Below, in pieces: positions 45,647 through 54,410 of a stretch of 64,000 bases of DNA. This DNA is from Pandoraea terrigena. GTDB lineage: Bacteria > Pseudomonadota > Gammaproteobacteria > Burkholderiales > Burkholderiaceae. Position numbers and translations under genes: made by a program. Where the stretch lies: contig NZ_CABPRU010000005.1 of NCBI RefSeq assembly GCF_902459705.1, positions 310,001 to 374,000 on the forward strand, read 5' to 3'. Below the pieces are notes generated by a model. The model had not been told where the DNA came from. It did no database searches and saw nothing but the letters and a program-made list of their open reading frames with translations. The stretch's first letter is position 1. Each line of letters starts with the position of its first letter.

Positions 45647-47308
45647 ATGTTCAAGAACCTGAGTATCAGCAAACGGCTCGCCGCCGCCTTTTCCGTCAAT
45701 GTGATCATGCTGTTGGTCGTGGCCGTGGTGGCCGTGACGAAGATGGCGACGATGGATACCAATACCCAACTCATCGTTTCCGACCTGAACAGCAAGATTC
45801 TTGAATTTCACGGCTTGAAGGACCGGGCGGCGCACGTTGCCGTGCTCCTGCGCGATATCGTGATGTCCGAAGACAACTCGCAGCTCGATGCCCGTCTGGC
45901 CAAGATCGACGAACTGCGCCAAGCCAACAACAAGAGCATCGCCGGTATGGCGACGATCTTCTACACCGAAAAGGGCAAGGCGCTTTACCGCACGTTGGCC
46001 GACACGAACGCAGACTATGGAAAGCGGCTCGATGCCGTCGTGGCACTCGTTCGCGCCGGTGACTACGCGCAAGCCAAGACGGAACTGGTTGGGCCGCTGC
46101 AAAAGGCCCAGGTAGCGTACTTCACCCCGCTCGACAGCCTGATGGAGGTCGGCAAGGTGGTTAGCGCGAAGGAGGCCGATGATGCGAACGCCGCGTACGC
46201 GTCGGCGCGACTCTGGTTGCTGGCGACGATGCTGGCGTCGGTCGGGCTTTCCGTAGTGTCGGCAGTGACGATTACGCGCTCGGTCACGCGTCCCGTGCGC
46301 GCCGCCGTGGAGGGCGCGTCGGCGCTCGCACGCGGCGATCTGACGCATCGCGTGAATGCCGAGCGCGCCGACGAGATGGGCCAGATGGCGAGTGCGCTCG
46401 ACATGGCCGTCGAACAACTCGGCCATCTCGTGCGCAACATTCAGGGTGCGTCGGGCGCCATCGACAACGCCGCACGCGAAATTGCGCAGGGCAATACCGA
46501 CCTGTCGCAACGCACCGAAGAGCAGGCCGCATCGCTCGAAGAAACCGCGGCATCGATGGAAGAGCTGACCTCGACCGTGCGTCAGAACGTCGAACATGCG
46601 ATGGAGGCGCGACGCCTCTCGCATGAGGCGACCGATGTGGCGGATGCGGGGGCGCAGAGCGTGCGGGCCGTCGTCGAGACGATGCAGGCGATGGCCAGCG
46701 CGTCGGCGCGCATGAGCGACATGATCAAGGCCATCGAAGGCATTGCGTTCCAGACCAATATTCTCGCGCTCAACGCGGCTGTGGAAGCGGCGCGCGCGGG
46801 CGAGCAGGGCCGCGGCTTCGCGGTGGTGGCCGGGGAAGTGCGCACGCTCGCCCAGCGCTCGGCGGGTACCGCCAAGGACATTCGCGAACTGATCGCGGCG
46901 TCGGTGCAGCAGGTCGAGGACGGTACCTCGCGCGTGGAAGTCGCCGGTCGCACCATGGATCAGATCGTCGTATCGGTGCGGCGTGTGAGCGAGCTGATCG
47001 CCGAGATCGCCGCGGCGAGCGACGACCAGGCGCGCGGCATCGAGCAGGTGGGGCAGGCCGTCACGCAAATGGATCAGGTGACGCAGCAAAACGCCGCGCT
47101 CGTTGAGCAGGCCGCAGCCGCGGCGGACCACCTGCGTCAGCAGGCGGCTGAACTGGTCAACGAAACCGCGAAGTTCCGCGTGGAACGCGACGGCAGCGCG
47201 CACCCCGGCATGACGCCGAGTGCGCCGAGGGTTGTGTTGGCGGGGCGTGTGCTGTCCCGCGGCGATAGCGACATGACGATGCCACGCGGACATCGCGCGG
47301 CCGCCTGA
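45647..47308 (+). CDS. Methyl-accepting chemotaxis protein
   Basis: This 553-residue transmembrane chemoreceptor has a first helix (about 10-32) and a periplasmic four-helix-bundle sensor of about 160 residues (4HB_MCP type). A second helix (about 188-210) and a HAMP domain ([20 protein letters not shown]) follow. The signalling hairpin has the invariant tip [22 protein letters not shown], shown here in part. Methylation-helix patterns such as [20 protein letters not shown] are present. The C-terminus lacks a CheR-binding pentapeptide. The ligand is unknown. No other chemotaxis gene is adjacent. A sigma-28-like promoter lies upstream. Confidence 0.93.
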   Translation: MFKNLSISKRLAAAFSVNVIMLLVVAVVAVTKMATMDTNTQLIVSDLNSKILEFHGLKDRAAHVAVLLRDIVMSEDNSQLDARLAKIDELRQANNKSIAGMATIFYTEKGKALYRTLADTNADYGKRLDAVVALVRAGDYAQAKTELVGPLQKAQVAYFTPLDSLMEVGKVVSAKEADDANAAYASARLWLLATMLASVGLSVVSAVTITRSVTRPVRAAVEGASALARGDLTHRVNAERADEMGQMASALDMAVEQLGHLVRNIQGASGAIDNAAREIAQGNTDLSQRTEEQAASLEETAASMEELTSTVRQNVEHAMEARRLSHEATDVADAGAQSVRAVVETMQAMASASARMSDMIKAIEGIAFQTNILALNAAVEAARAGEQGRGFAVVAGEVRTLAQRSAGTAKDIRELIAASVQQVEDGTSRVEVAGRTMDQIVVSVRRVSELIAEIAAASDDQARGIEQVGQAVTQMDQVTQQNAALVEQAAAAADHLRQQAAELVNETAKFRVERDGSAHPGMTPSAPRVVLAGRVLSRGDSDMTMPRGHRAAA

Positions 47309-47693
47309 GCCCGGGCAGCGCATCAGGCGCCTCCCGGCGCTTGATGGCCGCCGCGCGCATTGCGGCGTCACCAGCGTTAGCGTTGGGCCCGTGCGGCACG
47401 GAATGTCGCGCGGCACGAGCGGCACGCGCGAACGATCCGCCAGCGCCTGGGTTCGGTATCCGCGCGCAGCGATTTAAAAGAATTCATTAATTCGATATCC
47501 AATACATTCAATCGTGAATTAACGTTTTTCGCTCGTCGGATCGCCTTGAATGCTACGTGGTGTGAGCGCCACGAGGCATACTGTCGAGGTTGCCAATTTG
47601 AATCCATCAAGTGACAATCGCTCTCATACCCCGGAAATACAAAATACATTACGGGCACACTGGGGCGGGGAACACTGAACATACTGGAGCAAG
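47309..47693. other. Gene-free AT-rich patch
   Basis: I see no convincing gene in these 385 bp. CATCAGGCGCC-TCCC-GGCGCTTGATG (47320-47345) is an 11-bp hairpin with one G-T pair after the chemoreceptor stop and may end its transcript. From about 47470 to 47650 base composition drops well below the surroundings. That part contains an imperfect inverted repeat (TTAATTC near 47489 and GAATTAA near 47515). It may be recently acquired DNA or an operator region for the small gene at 47694. Confidence 0.45.
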
Positions 47694-47942
47694 ATGGCGG
47701 CCAAAGTCGTGAAATATGCGCGTGACGGGGTGACGTATTACGAAATCCGGGGTGCCCTGCCCGACGGCACGAGATATGAGGACCGGGTGGGATTCAGCGA
47801 ACGCGAGTTGACATTCCGGCGTCTCGTCGTGGCGAGAATCAAGCTGCTTCGCAGTGAATACGACATGGCGTGCCAGAAGGTTCGGGCGGAATGTGCGGCG
47901 AACATCGCGACACCTGGGTGGGTTAGGCAACTGATTTTTTGA
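47694..47942 (+). CDS. Orphan 82-residue hypothetical protein
   Basis: This small soluble protein has 82 residues, rich in Arg and Lys, with an N-terminal beta-hairpin pattern (VVKYARDGVTYYEIRGALPDG). A helical part with two Cys follows (ARIKLLRSEYDMACQKVRAEC). ATG 47694 follows GGAG by 6-8 bases. It sits in or at the edge of an AT-rich patch, and codon use is less biased to G/C third positions than in neighbours, suggesting acquisition. I recognise no family and infer no function. Confidence 0.5.
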   Translation: MAAKVVKYARDGVTYYEIRGALPDGTRYEDRVGFSERELTFRRLVVARIKLLRSEYDMACQKVRAECAANIATPGWVRQLIF

Positions 47943-48070
47943 GTGATGCAGGGCCGTAGTTGATTGTGCGGCGGGAAGCGATCGCAAGTGTTGCGTCGTC
48001 AAGGTGATGAAATATTCACATATTGAGATTGCCTTATACTGCGCGGAGGCTTCGTGTCCGTCCGAAATAC

Positions 48071-49471
48071 ATGGAATTCGTAACAAAAGATGTCTTGGCA
48101 AGTTGTATGGCGTTGCTGCTCGACGCCGTGTTTCTCGTCGACAAGGCCGGCGCTCTCGTCTATGTGAGTCCGGCCTGTGAGTCCATTCTCGGCTACTCGC
48201 CACAGGAATTGCTGGGGCGCTCGATGATCGACTTCGTGGCGAAAGAAGACCGCGAGCGTACGATAGAAGAGTCGAAGTTCGTGATGGCGGGACTGCCGCG
48301 GATCGGTTTCGAGAATCGTTATATTCACAAGGACGGCCATTACGTCCACATCATGTGGTCTGCCCGTTGGTCGGAGGACCATGGACTGCGCATTGGCGTG
48401 GCACGCGATGTGTCGGCCAAGAAGCAGGCCGAAGCGTTGCAGCGCGCCACATACTCGATTTCCGAAGCGGCCCACGATGCCGCCGATGTTCGCTCCCTCT
48501 GCAAGGCGGTCCACGACACGCTGTCCACGCTGTTCCCGATCGATGCCATTGTTGTGGCCACCTGCGATGCCGAGTTGGCGGCGTGGGAGAAGGCATACCA
48601 GTACCGCGACAGCGGCGACGTCCCCGTGCTCGACTGGCGGCAGGCCCAGCACCTCTCGACGCAGGCCACGCAAGCGAAAAGACCCTTTTGGCACCGGATC
48701 GAAGCCGTCCCCGTCGATGGGGCGGGCCAATCGGTCCCGCACGTGCGCGCCGAGCCGTTGGTGCCAGGTGCTCCTGTGGAGACCGGCACGCAGGTGTTGG
48801 CGGTTCTGCCGATGCATACGGCGCGGCGTGCGGTGGGCACGCTCATGCTCTATGGCCCGGCCAGCGCGTTGCGGGCCGAGGCCGCACAACGGCTGCTGGC
48901 GTTCGTCTGCGACCAGACTGCGTTGGCCATCGAGCGAAAGCAACTGATCGACGATCTCTACCAGGCGGCGCGATTCGATGAATTAACCGGACTGCCGAAC
49001 CGCCGCACGTTTGGCGAGTTCGCGAGGGAGGCCGTGCGCCGCGCACAGCGCACCAATGGGAAACTGGCGTTCCTATTCGCCGATATCGACGGCTTCAAGG
49101 GGGTGAACGACAGCCTGGGGCATGCGGTCGGCGACTTGCTGCTCAAGGAGATCGGCCAGCGCATGAAGACCGGGGTCACGGGATGCGGCTTCGTGGCCCG
49201 TCACTCGGGCGACGAGTTCGTCGCGATTGTTCAGGATGCGGAGGTCGTGGAGCGGATCGACGTTGCGGTCACGCGCCTGCGCGCCGAGATCGAGCAGGTC
49301 ATCTCCGTCAACGATGCGAGCCTGAGCGTACGCGTGAGTGTTGGCGTGGCGGTGTTCCCCGACGATGGCGAATCGATGAGCGAACTCATCCGCGTGGCCG
49401 ACCGGCGCATGTACGCGAACAAGTCCGAGCGTAAATCCGGCGGGGCGAGCTTCTTGCAGCGTCTGATCTGA
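48071..49471 (+). CDS. PAS-GAF-GGDEF diguanylate cyclase
   Basis: This 466-residue soluble signalling protein has a PAS domain (about 5-125, with VFLVDKAGALVYVSPACESILGYS shown in part). A GAF-like domain (about 135-295) and a C-terminal GGDEF domain (about 300-460) follow. The active-site loop reads RHSGDEF, an SGDEF variant that is active in characterised cyclases. ADIDGFKGVND supplies metal-binding Asp residues. No RxxD inhibitory site precedes the loop. It probably makes c-di-GMP, which BcsA of the same genome would bind, but a direct link is inference. ATG 48071 starts the PAS region, and the ribosome site is weak. Confidence 0.88.
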   Translation: MEFVTKDVLASCMALLLDAVFLVDKAGALVYVSPACESILGYSPQELLGRSMIDFVAKEDRERTIEESKFVMAGLPRIGFENRYIHKDGHYVHIMWSARWSEDHGLRIGVARDVSAKKQAEALQRATYSISEAAHDAADVRSLCKAVHDTLSTLFPIDAIVVATCDAELAAWEKAYQYRDSGDVPVLDWRQAQHLSTQATQAKRPFWHRIEAVPVDGAGQSVPHVRAEPLVPGAPVETGTQVLAVLPMHTARRAVGTLMLYGPASALRAEAAQRLLAFVCDQTALAIERKQLIDDLYQAARFDELTGLPNRRTFGEFAREAVRRAQRTNGKLAFLFADIDGFKGVNDSLGHAVGDLLLKEIGQRMKTGVTGCGFVARHSGDEFVAIVQDAEVVERIDVAVTRLRAEIEQVISVNDASLSVRVSVGVAVFPDDGESMSELIRVADRRMYANKSERKSGGASFLQRLI

Positions 49472-49496
49472 CGCGCGCGTGGCGAACCCGCGCCAC

Positions 49497-50282
49497 TCAT
49501 CCCAGCGTCTGCGTCGGCCAGACCATTTCGATTTCGACGGCAATCGAGCGGGCGAGCCCGTCCAGATCGGGGAACAGTGATGCGTTCGTGATGTTCATCC
49601 GATACAGCCATTTCATCGCGTCCGCGCGCAGCGCCAGTGGCAGGACGATCTTGCGCAGCAGCGGTTCGTCGCTCTCATAGCCATCGAGGATGCGATGCAT
49701 CGGACGGTCGATCACGCCCGGCACCACGAATGTGCCGGACTGGGCGATCAGGCGGCCGTCCATTTCTTCCGGCTCGCCGAACCAGACCACCTCGTTGTCG
49801 TTGCCGAGAAAGTACTTCGCCATGTTCCCCTTGACGCGTGGATCGATCGTGTCACGGGTGAGCCAGGGCGCGTGGCGAGGACGCGCGCGGTCGTCGTACA
49901 GCGCGGGGGTGTTGAGCGCGAAAATGGCCGAATCGGTCGTCGCGCGCTCCAGTGCGAAGAACGCGGCGACGAACGGTGATTTCGTGAAATCCAGCAGCCG
50001 GGTGGGGGCACCATGGTGCTGCATCAGTCCGAGGCAGCGCAGGTCATCGTGCAGCAGGTCGGGCCAGGGCACATGGTTGTGCGCCTTGCGCCGGAAGATG
50101 CGGATCGCGCGTGCCTCACGGCTGCGCCACTGATCCTTGTCCGCCACATAGGCGTGCAGATACCGCGAGAGCGAACTCTGCAGATGCCAGCGCGCGTCCG
50201 GCTGCCCGCGAAAGGCCCAGCCTTCGAAGCGGGAGGACAATTCCATGAAATCCTTCCAGCTCTCGACGACGGTGGTGTCCAT
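49497..50282 (-). CDS. FRG-domain protein
   Basis: This 261-residue soluble protein has the FRG domain, named for its conserved Phe-Arg-Gly, seen here as FEGWAFRGQPDARWHLQSSL near residue 20. The C-terminal part of the domain has LMQHHGAPTRLLDFTKSPFVAAFFAL, shown in part. The biochemical role of FRG domains is not established; they occur in stand-alone proteins and in some phage-defence or toxin contexts. ATG 50282 has AAGGA about 10 bases upstream. It converges on the GGDEF gene and has no recognisable partner on its own strand. The catalytic assignment is open. Confidence 0.85.
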   Translation of the reverse strand: MDTTVVESWKDFMELSSRFEGWAFRGQPDARWHLQSSLSRYLHAYVADKDQWRSREARAIRIFRRKAHNHVPWPDLLHDDLRCLGLMQHHGAPTRLLDFTKSPFVAAFFALERATTDSAIFALNTPALYDDRARPRHAPWLTRDTIDPRVKGNMAKYFLGNDNEVVWFGEPEEMDGRLIAQSGTFVVPGVIDRPMHRILDGYESDEPLLRKIVLPLALRADAMKWLYRMNITNASLFPDLDGLARSIAVEIEMVWPTQTLG

Positions 50283-50468
50283 GGTGGGCGAAATCCTTGA
50301 TTGGGCGGGCAACGCCACAATGCCGTTGGGTGAGGGGGCCATGGCACCGCGAGCGATGCCATGGCGTCGGCCACTATAGTACGTCGTGTGTGACAGCTCA
50401 AGCGCGCGTGCGGGGAATGCGTCTACCGCCCGTCAACGCGCGCTCCGCAATGCGACCTGCCGGGGCAT

Positions 50469-51386
50469 TCACGCGGCGCGCGCGGGAGACAGATCGTGCG
50501 TGAGTGCCGCGAGCGCGGCGTCGGGCGTGATGTCGGAGGTATCGAGCGTGATGTCGGCCAGTCGGTAGAGCGACTCGCGTGCATCGAGCATGCGATGGAT
50601 GTGGTCAAGCGCCTCATTGCGCAGCGCCTCGGTGGCGATGCGCGCGTCGTTTTGCTGCATCACGCGCTGGAAGTGAACCTCGGGGCGAGCGCGCAGCCAC
50701 ACCGTGCGAAACGCGCGGAGCACGCGCTCGTACGTGGGCGCTTCCGAGACGATCCCGCCGCCGGTGGCGAGCACGACATGATCGTGCGTCGCGATGATCC
50801 GCTCGATGCACTTGCGCTCGATTCGGCGCATGGCGGCTTGTCCGTAGAGCGTGATGACTTCGCCGATGGCGATGCCCGCCTCGCGCTCGACTTCCTTGTC
50901 CAGCTCGATGAAGGGTGCACCGATGGCCTGTGCCAGCGCCGGGCCGAGGGTCGACTTGCCCGCGCCGCGCAAACCGATGAGGGCAATGCGCTGCCCGGTG
51001 CGGCGCACGTCGGCCGCACCCGGCGCGACGAGTTGACGGCGCAGGCGAGCGAGGACGTCTGGCGGTTGTTGACGAAGGTATTCGACAAGGATGAGTAGAT
51101 CGCCTTCGCAAGCATTGCGCTCGGTCACGAGCGCCTCCACGCCGACGTTCAGTGCGCCGGCAAGCTTGTGCAGGACGGCCAGCGAGACGTTGCCGGCGCC
51201 GGCTTCTACCCGGGCAAGATAGGGCAGCGACACACTTGATTGCACGGCGAGCTGCTTGCGCGTCATGCCGCGCTGCGCGCGCAGCGTGCGCACCTGCCGC
51301 GCCAACGACGCGAGGTGCGACGAGGCACCGGCCTCGGCGTCCTCGGCCGGATCGCGGGCGTGGATGTCGGCAGGCGGTTTCGTCAT
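50469..51386 (-). CDS. BoxR/BzdR-like regulator (HTH plus shikimate-kinase-like domain)
   Basis: This 305-residue regulator fuses an XRE-type helix-turn-helix (about 25-90, GMTRKQLAVQSSVSLPYLAR) to a shikimate-kinase-like domain (about 125-300). The kinase-like part has P-loop GLRGAGKSTLG, ELDKEVEREAG and the ATGGGIVSE loop. The arrangement is that of BzdR and BoxR, repressors of anaerobic and aerobic benzoyl-CoA pathways that bind benzoyl-CoA in the kinase-like domain. Here no box or bzd catabolic genes are adjacent. It is divergent across 214 bp from a crotonase-dehydrogenase-BKACE-ligase operon, so an aromatic or acyl-CoA from that pathway is the likely ligand. ATG 51386 starts near the family start, and no good ribosome site is visible. 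Confidence 0.88.
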   Translation of the reverse strand: MTKPPADIHARDPAEDAEAGASSHLASLARQVRTLRAQRGMTRKQLAVQSSVSLPYLARVEAGAGNVSLAVLHKLAGALNVGVEALVTERNACEGDLLILVEYLRQQPPDVLARLRRQLVAPGAADVRRTGQRIALIGLRGAGKSTLGPALAQAIGAPFIELDKEVEREAGIAIGEVITLYGQAAMRRIERKCIERIIATHDHVVLATGGGIVSEAPTYERVLRAFRTVWLRARPEVHFQRVMQQNDARIATEALRNEALDHIHRMLDARESLYRLADITLDTSDITPDAALAALTHDLSPARAA

Positions 51387-51600
51387 CTTTCGAATAAGGA
51401 ATGTAGGGGGCGTTTCTCGTAAATATACTATGAGATATCTCGGGCGTGAATCAGGTTCTGCGCCGCTTCGGCGATATTCCACGAGTATATGCACTAAACT
51501 GCGCGATAAAGGAATGTATCCCTGTTAACCCTGAACTGCATTGCACAATGTGCGCAAGTTGAAAAATATCTTATAAGATACTTTCTACCTTTTGGAGCCA
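51387..51600. promoter_or_regulatory. Divergent control region with several dyads
   Basis: Visible sites are the palindrome GAGATATCTC (51432-51441), TGCA-N6-TGCG (51490-51503) and the near-palindrome TTGCACAATGTGCGCAA (51541-51557). A perfect 14-bp palindrome TATCTTATAAGATA lies at 51567-51580, just before the crotonase ribosome site. BzdR-type repressors are described as binding TGCA-N6-TGCA; one site here differs from that by a single base. Placement of the last dyad would block the operon promoter or leader. Confidence 0.6.
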
Positions 51601-52368
51601 ATGCAGACGATGACTTATCCCCACTTGTGTGTGCGCGTCGAAGACGGCATCGCTTTCGTGACCCTGGACCGCGCTGACAAGCGTAACGCACTCTGCGATG
51701 CCGCCATCGACTCGCTCGAGGCCGCATTTCGCGATTTCGACGACAGCGTACGCGCCGTCGTCCTGAGCGGCGCGGGCGAGCACTTCTGCGCCGGGCTGGA
51801 TCTGTCCGAGAACAGCACGCGCGATCCCATCGACGTGCTGCGTGTCTCCCAGCGCTGGCACAAGGCGTTCCACGAGATCCAGTTCAGCGGCCGCCCCGTG
51901 GTTGCCGTGCTCCACGGCGCCGTGATTGGCGGTGGGTTGGAACTGGCGCTCGCCGCCCATGTGCGTGTCATCGAGCGCAGCGCATTCTTTCAGTTGCCAG
52001 AAGGCAAGCGTGGCATCTTCGTGGGTGGCGGGGCGTCGGTGCGTGTCGCGCGCATTCTCGGGCCGGATCGCATGACGGAGATGATGCTCACGGGCCGTCG
52101 CTATGACGCGCTCGACGGTGAGCGTCTTGGCCTTGGGCACTATTTGACGGAAGCGGGCGAGGGGCTGGCGCTCGCCACGCGGCTGGCCCGCGAGACGGCG
52201 GCCAATAGCCCGCTGTCGAACTGGGCGACGATTCACGCGCTTTCGCGCATTCATGATATGTCGATGGCCGACGGACTGTTTACCGAGTCGGTCACGAGCG
52301 CGTTGATGCTTGCGACACCCGAAGCGCGCGAGCGCATGGAACGCTTTTTGGGGCGGGCGGCACGTTAG
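51601..52368 (+). CDS. Crotonase / enoyl-CoA hydratase family protein
   Basis: This 255-residue crotonase-fold enzyme probably hydrates or otherwise processes an unsaturated acyl-CoA in the cytoplasm. The oxyanion-hole segments are visible as AGEHFCAGLDLSE near residue 60 and VLHGAVIGGGLELALAAH near residue 103. The usual second catalytic Glu region reads LPEGKRGIFVGGGASVR. Whether it is a hydratase, isomerase or hydrolase is unclear from these residues. ATG 51601 is preferred (GGAG 4 bases upstream), and ATG 51610 is possible. It is the first gene of a four-gene operon with a 3-hydroxyacyl-CoA-type dehydrogenase, BKACE and CoA ligase. Confidence 0.85.
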   Translation: MQTMTYPHLCVRVEDGIAFVTLDRADKRNALCDAAIDSLEAAFRDFDDSVRAVVLSGAGEHFCAGLDLSENSTRDPIDVLRVSQRWHKAFHEIQFSGRPVVAVLHGAVIGGGLELALAAHVRVIERSAFFQLPEGKRGIFVGGGASVRVARILGPDRMTEMMLTGRRYDALDGERLGLGHYLTEAGEGLALATRLARETAANSPLSNWATIHALSRIHDMSMADGLFTESVTSALMLATPEARERMERFLGRAAR

Positions 52369-52399
52369 CCCCTCCGCCCCCATCCCTATGGAGACGAAT

Positions 52400-53326
52400 G
52401 TGAAATACGACAACATCGAGCAGATCGCCGTCATCGGCACGGGCGTCATCGGCGCCAGTTGGGCGGCTTACTTCCTGGCGCGTGGTCTGCGCGTGAGCGC
52501 CTGGGATCCGGCGCCGGGCGCGCGCGAGCGCTTGCACGAGGCGATCGAAGCGCACTGGCCGACGCTGATCCGGATCGGTCTGACGGCGGGTGCCTCGCGC
52601 GACGCGCTGACGTTTCACGACACGCTCGACGCCGCGTTGGCCGGCGCGGACTTCGTGCAGGAGAGCGGTCCCGAGCGCGAGGACCTCAAGCAGGACCTCT
52701 TTCGCAAGATGGACGCCGCCTTGCCAGCGTCCGTCGTGATCGCATCGAGCTCGTCGGGACTGCTGATGAGTCGCGTGCAGTCGGTGTGCACCCATCCGGA
52801 GCGTGTGGTGCTTGGACATCCGTTCAATCCGCCGCATTTGATCCCGCTCGTCGAGGTCATCGGCGGCGAGCGATCGTCGCAGGCCGCCATCGACACGGCG
52901 ATGCAGTTCTACCGAGACATTGGCAAACGGGCGATCCATGTGAAGAAGGAGGTCAAGGGGCACATCGCGAACCGGCTGCAGGCGGCGCTTTGGCGTGAGG
53001 CGATTCATCTGGTCGACACCGGCGTGGCCTCGGTAGCCGACGTCGACGACGCGATCGCCTACGGTCCGGGCTTGCGCTGGGCGGCACTCGGGCCGTTCCT
53101 GAACCTGCATCTGTCGGGCGGCGCAGGCGGTATCGCCCATCTGCTGGAGCATCTCGGCCCGCCCATTGAATCGTGGTGGGCCGATCTCGGCGAACCGGTG
53201 TTGACGGACGATCTCAAGGCGCGCATCACCGCCGGTGTCGACGCCGAACTGGCCGGACGAGGCAACGCGCAGCTTGAAGCCCAGCGCGACGCCGTCATCC
53301 TCGCGATTCTCGCGGACAAGGCTTAG
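52400..53326 (+). CDS. 3-hydroxyacyl-CoA / L-carnitine dehydrogenase-type enzyme
   Basis: This 308-residue NAD-dependent dehydrogenase has the 3HCDH layout. The Rossmann loop is [20 protein letters not shown] at residues 9-28. The substrate domain has [12 protein letters not shown] and [18 protein letters not shown], with a conserved His. Its length and the single C-terminal domain match the branch containing L-carnitine 3-dehydrogenase and short 3-hydroxyacyl-CoA dehydrogenases. In carnitine operons this enzyme also sits beside a BKACE protein, so either a free 3-hydroxy acid or an acyl-CoA could be its substrate. GTG 52400 has GGAGA upstream and begins at the conserved region; ATG 52388 is an alternative. 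Confidence 0.87.
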   Translation: MKYDNIEQIAVIGTGVIGASWAAYFLARGLRVSAWDPAPGARERLHEAIEAHWPTLIRIGLTAGASRDALTFHDTLDAALAGADFVQESGPEREDLKQDLFRKMDAALPASVVIASSSSGLLMSRVQSVCTHPERVVLGHPFNPPHLIPLVEVIGGERSSQAAIDTAMQFYRDIGKRAIHVKKEVKGHIANRLQAALWREAIHLVDTGVASVADVDDAIAYGPGLRWAALGPFLNLHLSGGAGGIAHLLEHLGPPIESWWADLGEPVLTDDLKARITAGVDAELAGRGNAQLEAQRDAVILAILADKA

Positions 53327-53330
53327 TCCT

Positions 53331-53364
53331 CGCGGGCGCGGGCGTCGTTGCAAGCGCGCCCGCG
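53331..53364 (+). other. Intercistronic hairpin between dehydrogenase and BKACE genes
   Basis: CGCGGGCGCG (53331-53340) and CGCGCCCGCG (53355-53364) form a 10-bp perfect GC stem around a 14-nt loop, 5 bp after the dehydrogenase stop. There is no T-run. It may set different mRNA levels for the two halves of the operon. Confidence 0.4.
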
Positions 53365-53427
53365 CCTGGCATCCAACCATCCATTGACTCGACGCCCCGC
53401 ATGCCGGGACGCCGGGAGGAGATCGGC

Positions 53428-54348
53428 ATGAACAAACCGAAAGTCATCGTGACCATCGCGCCGACGGGCGGTATGGCGCACAAATCGCAGAACCCTCATC
53501 TGCCCACCCAGCCCGACGAGATCGCGCGCGACGTCTACGACTGCTACAACGCGGGCGCGAGCGTCGTGGCGGTTCATGCGCGTCGCCCCGGCGACGACGG
53601 TGCCACCTGCGACCCGGCGATCTATCGCGACATCAACCGCCGCATTCGCGACAAATGCGACATCGTGATCAACAACTCGACGGGCGGCGGCGTGCACGGC
53701 GACATGATCGGCCAGGCCGACAACGGCTACTGGGAAATCCTCTGGGAAGAGCGGCTCAAGGGCATGGATGCCGGTGCCGAGATGTGCACGCTCGATGCCA
53801 CCACGATCATCGCGAGCTTCGGGGGCCGCGAACTGCTCATGCATACGTCGCCGGAGCGCTCGAAACATCTCGCCATCGAGATGAAAAAGCGCGGCATCAA
53901 GCCAGAGTGGGAGGTTTTCAGCCCGACCCACATCGTACAGGACCTCGCCACGCTCACCGCCGCGGGCTTCGACGACGAGCCGTTCTTCGTCAACCTCGTG
54001 CTCGGCGTGCATCGGGGCTTTCAGAACGCCATGCCATACACGCCGCGAGTGTTGCAGTCGATGGTCGATCTCCTGCCCAAGGGAAGCATTTTCTGCGTGA
54101 GCGGTATCGGCCCAGCACAACTGCCGTCGGCCATGAATTCGTTGCTGCTGGGCGGGCACGTCCGCGTCGGCCTCGAAGACAACCTGTATTACGCGCAGGG
54201 CGTGCCGGCAACGAACCAGCAACTGACGGAGCGCGTGGTGCGGCTCGTGCGCGAGATGGGCTACGAGCCGGCGACGCCGGCCGAGGCCCGCGACATCATG
54301 GGCTTGCCCCGCAATCGCGAAGTGTTGCCGGAGTTCGCGGTGCGTTGA
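53428..54348 (+). CDS. BKACE family (DUF849) beta-keto acid cleavage enzyme
   Basis: This 306-residue protein belongs to the BKACE family. Members cleave a beta-keto acid with acetyl-CoA to give acetoacetate and a new acyl-CoA on a zinc TIM barrel. Family features are [27 protein letters not shown] and [14 protein letters not shown], which holds the zinc Glu. The canonical zinc motif HxH, expected after GASVV, reads AVH here: Ala at residue 48 and His at 50. If the alignment is right, one ligand is missing. ATG 53428 has GGGAGGAG upstream. It is third in the operon, with the CoA ligase gene 62 bp downstream. Confidence 0.9.
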   Translation: MNKPKVIVTIAPTGGMAHKSQNPHLPTQPDEIARDVYDCYNAGASVVAVHARRPGDDGATCDPAIYRDINRRIRDKCDIVINNSTGGGVHGDMIGQADNGYWEILWEERLKGMDAGAEMCTLDATTIIASFGGRELLMHTSPERSKHLAIEMKKRGIKPEWEVFSPTHIVQDLATLTAAGFDDEPFFVNLVLGVHRGFQNAMPYTPRVLQSMVDLLPKGSIFCVSGIGPAQLPSAMNSLLLGGHVRVGLEDNLYYAQGVPATNQQLTERVVRLVREMGYEPATPAEARDIMGLPRNREVLPEFAVR

Positions 54349-54410
54349 TCCTGGCGTGTGTATTGCAAGCGATATCGCCCCAACAACGAAAAGACAAGGA
54401 GACACGTCAC

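Noticed and set aside
47377-48203. Two minus-strand frames (101 and 184 codons) in the AT-rich patch
   Set aside because: They have no ribosome sites, they overlap each other and the plus-strand small gene, and they lack recognisable sequence.
49479-49496. Hairpin GTGGCG/CGCCAC between the GGDEF and FRG genes
   Set aside because: The stem is only 6 bp with no T-run, which is expected by chance in such GC-rich DNA.
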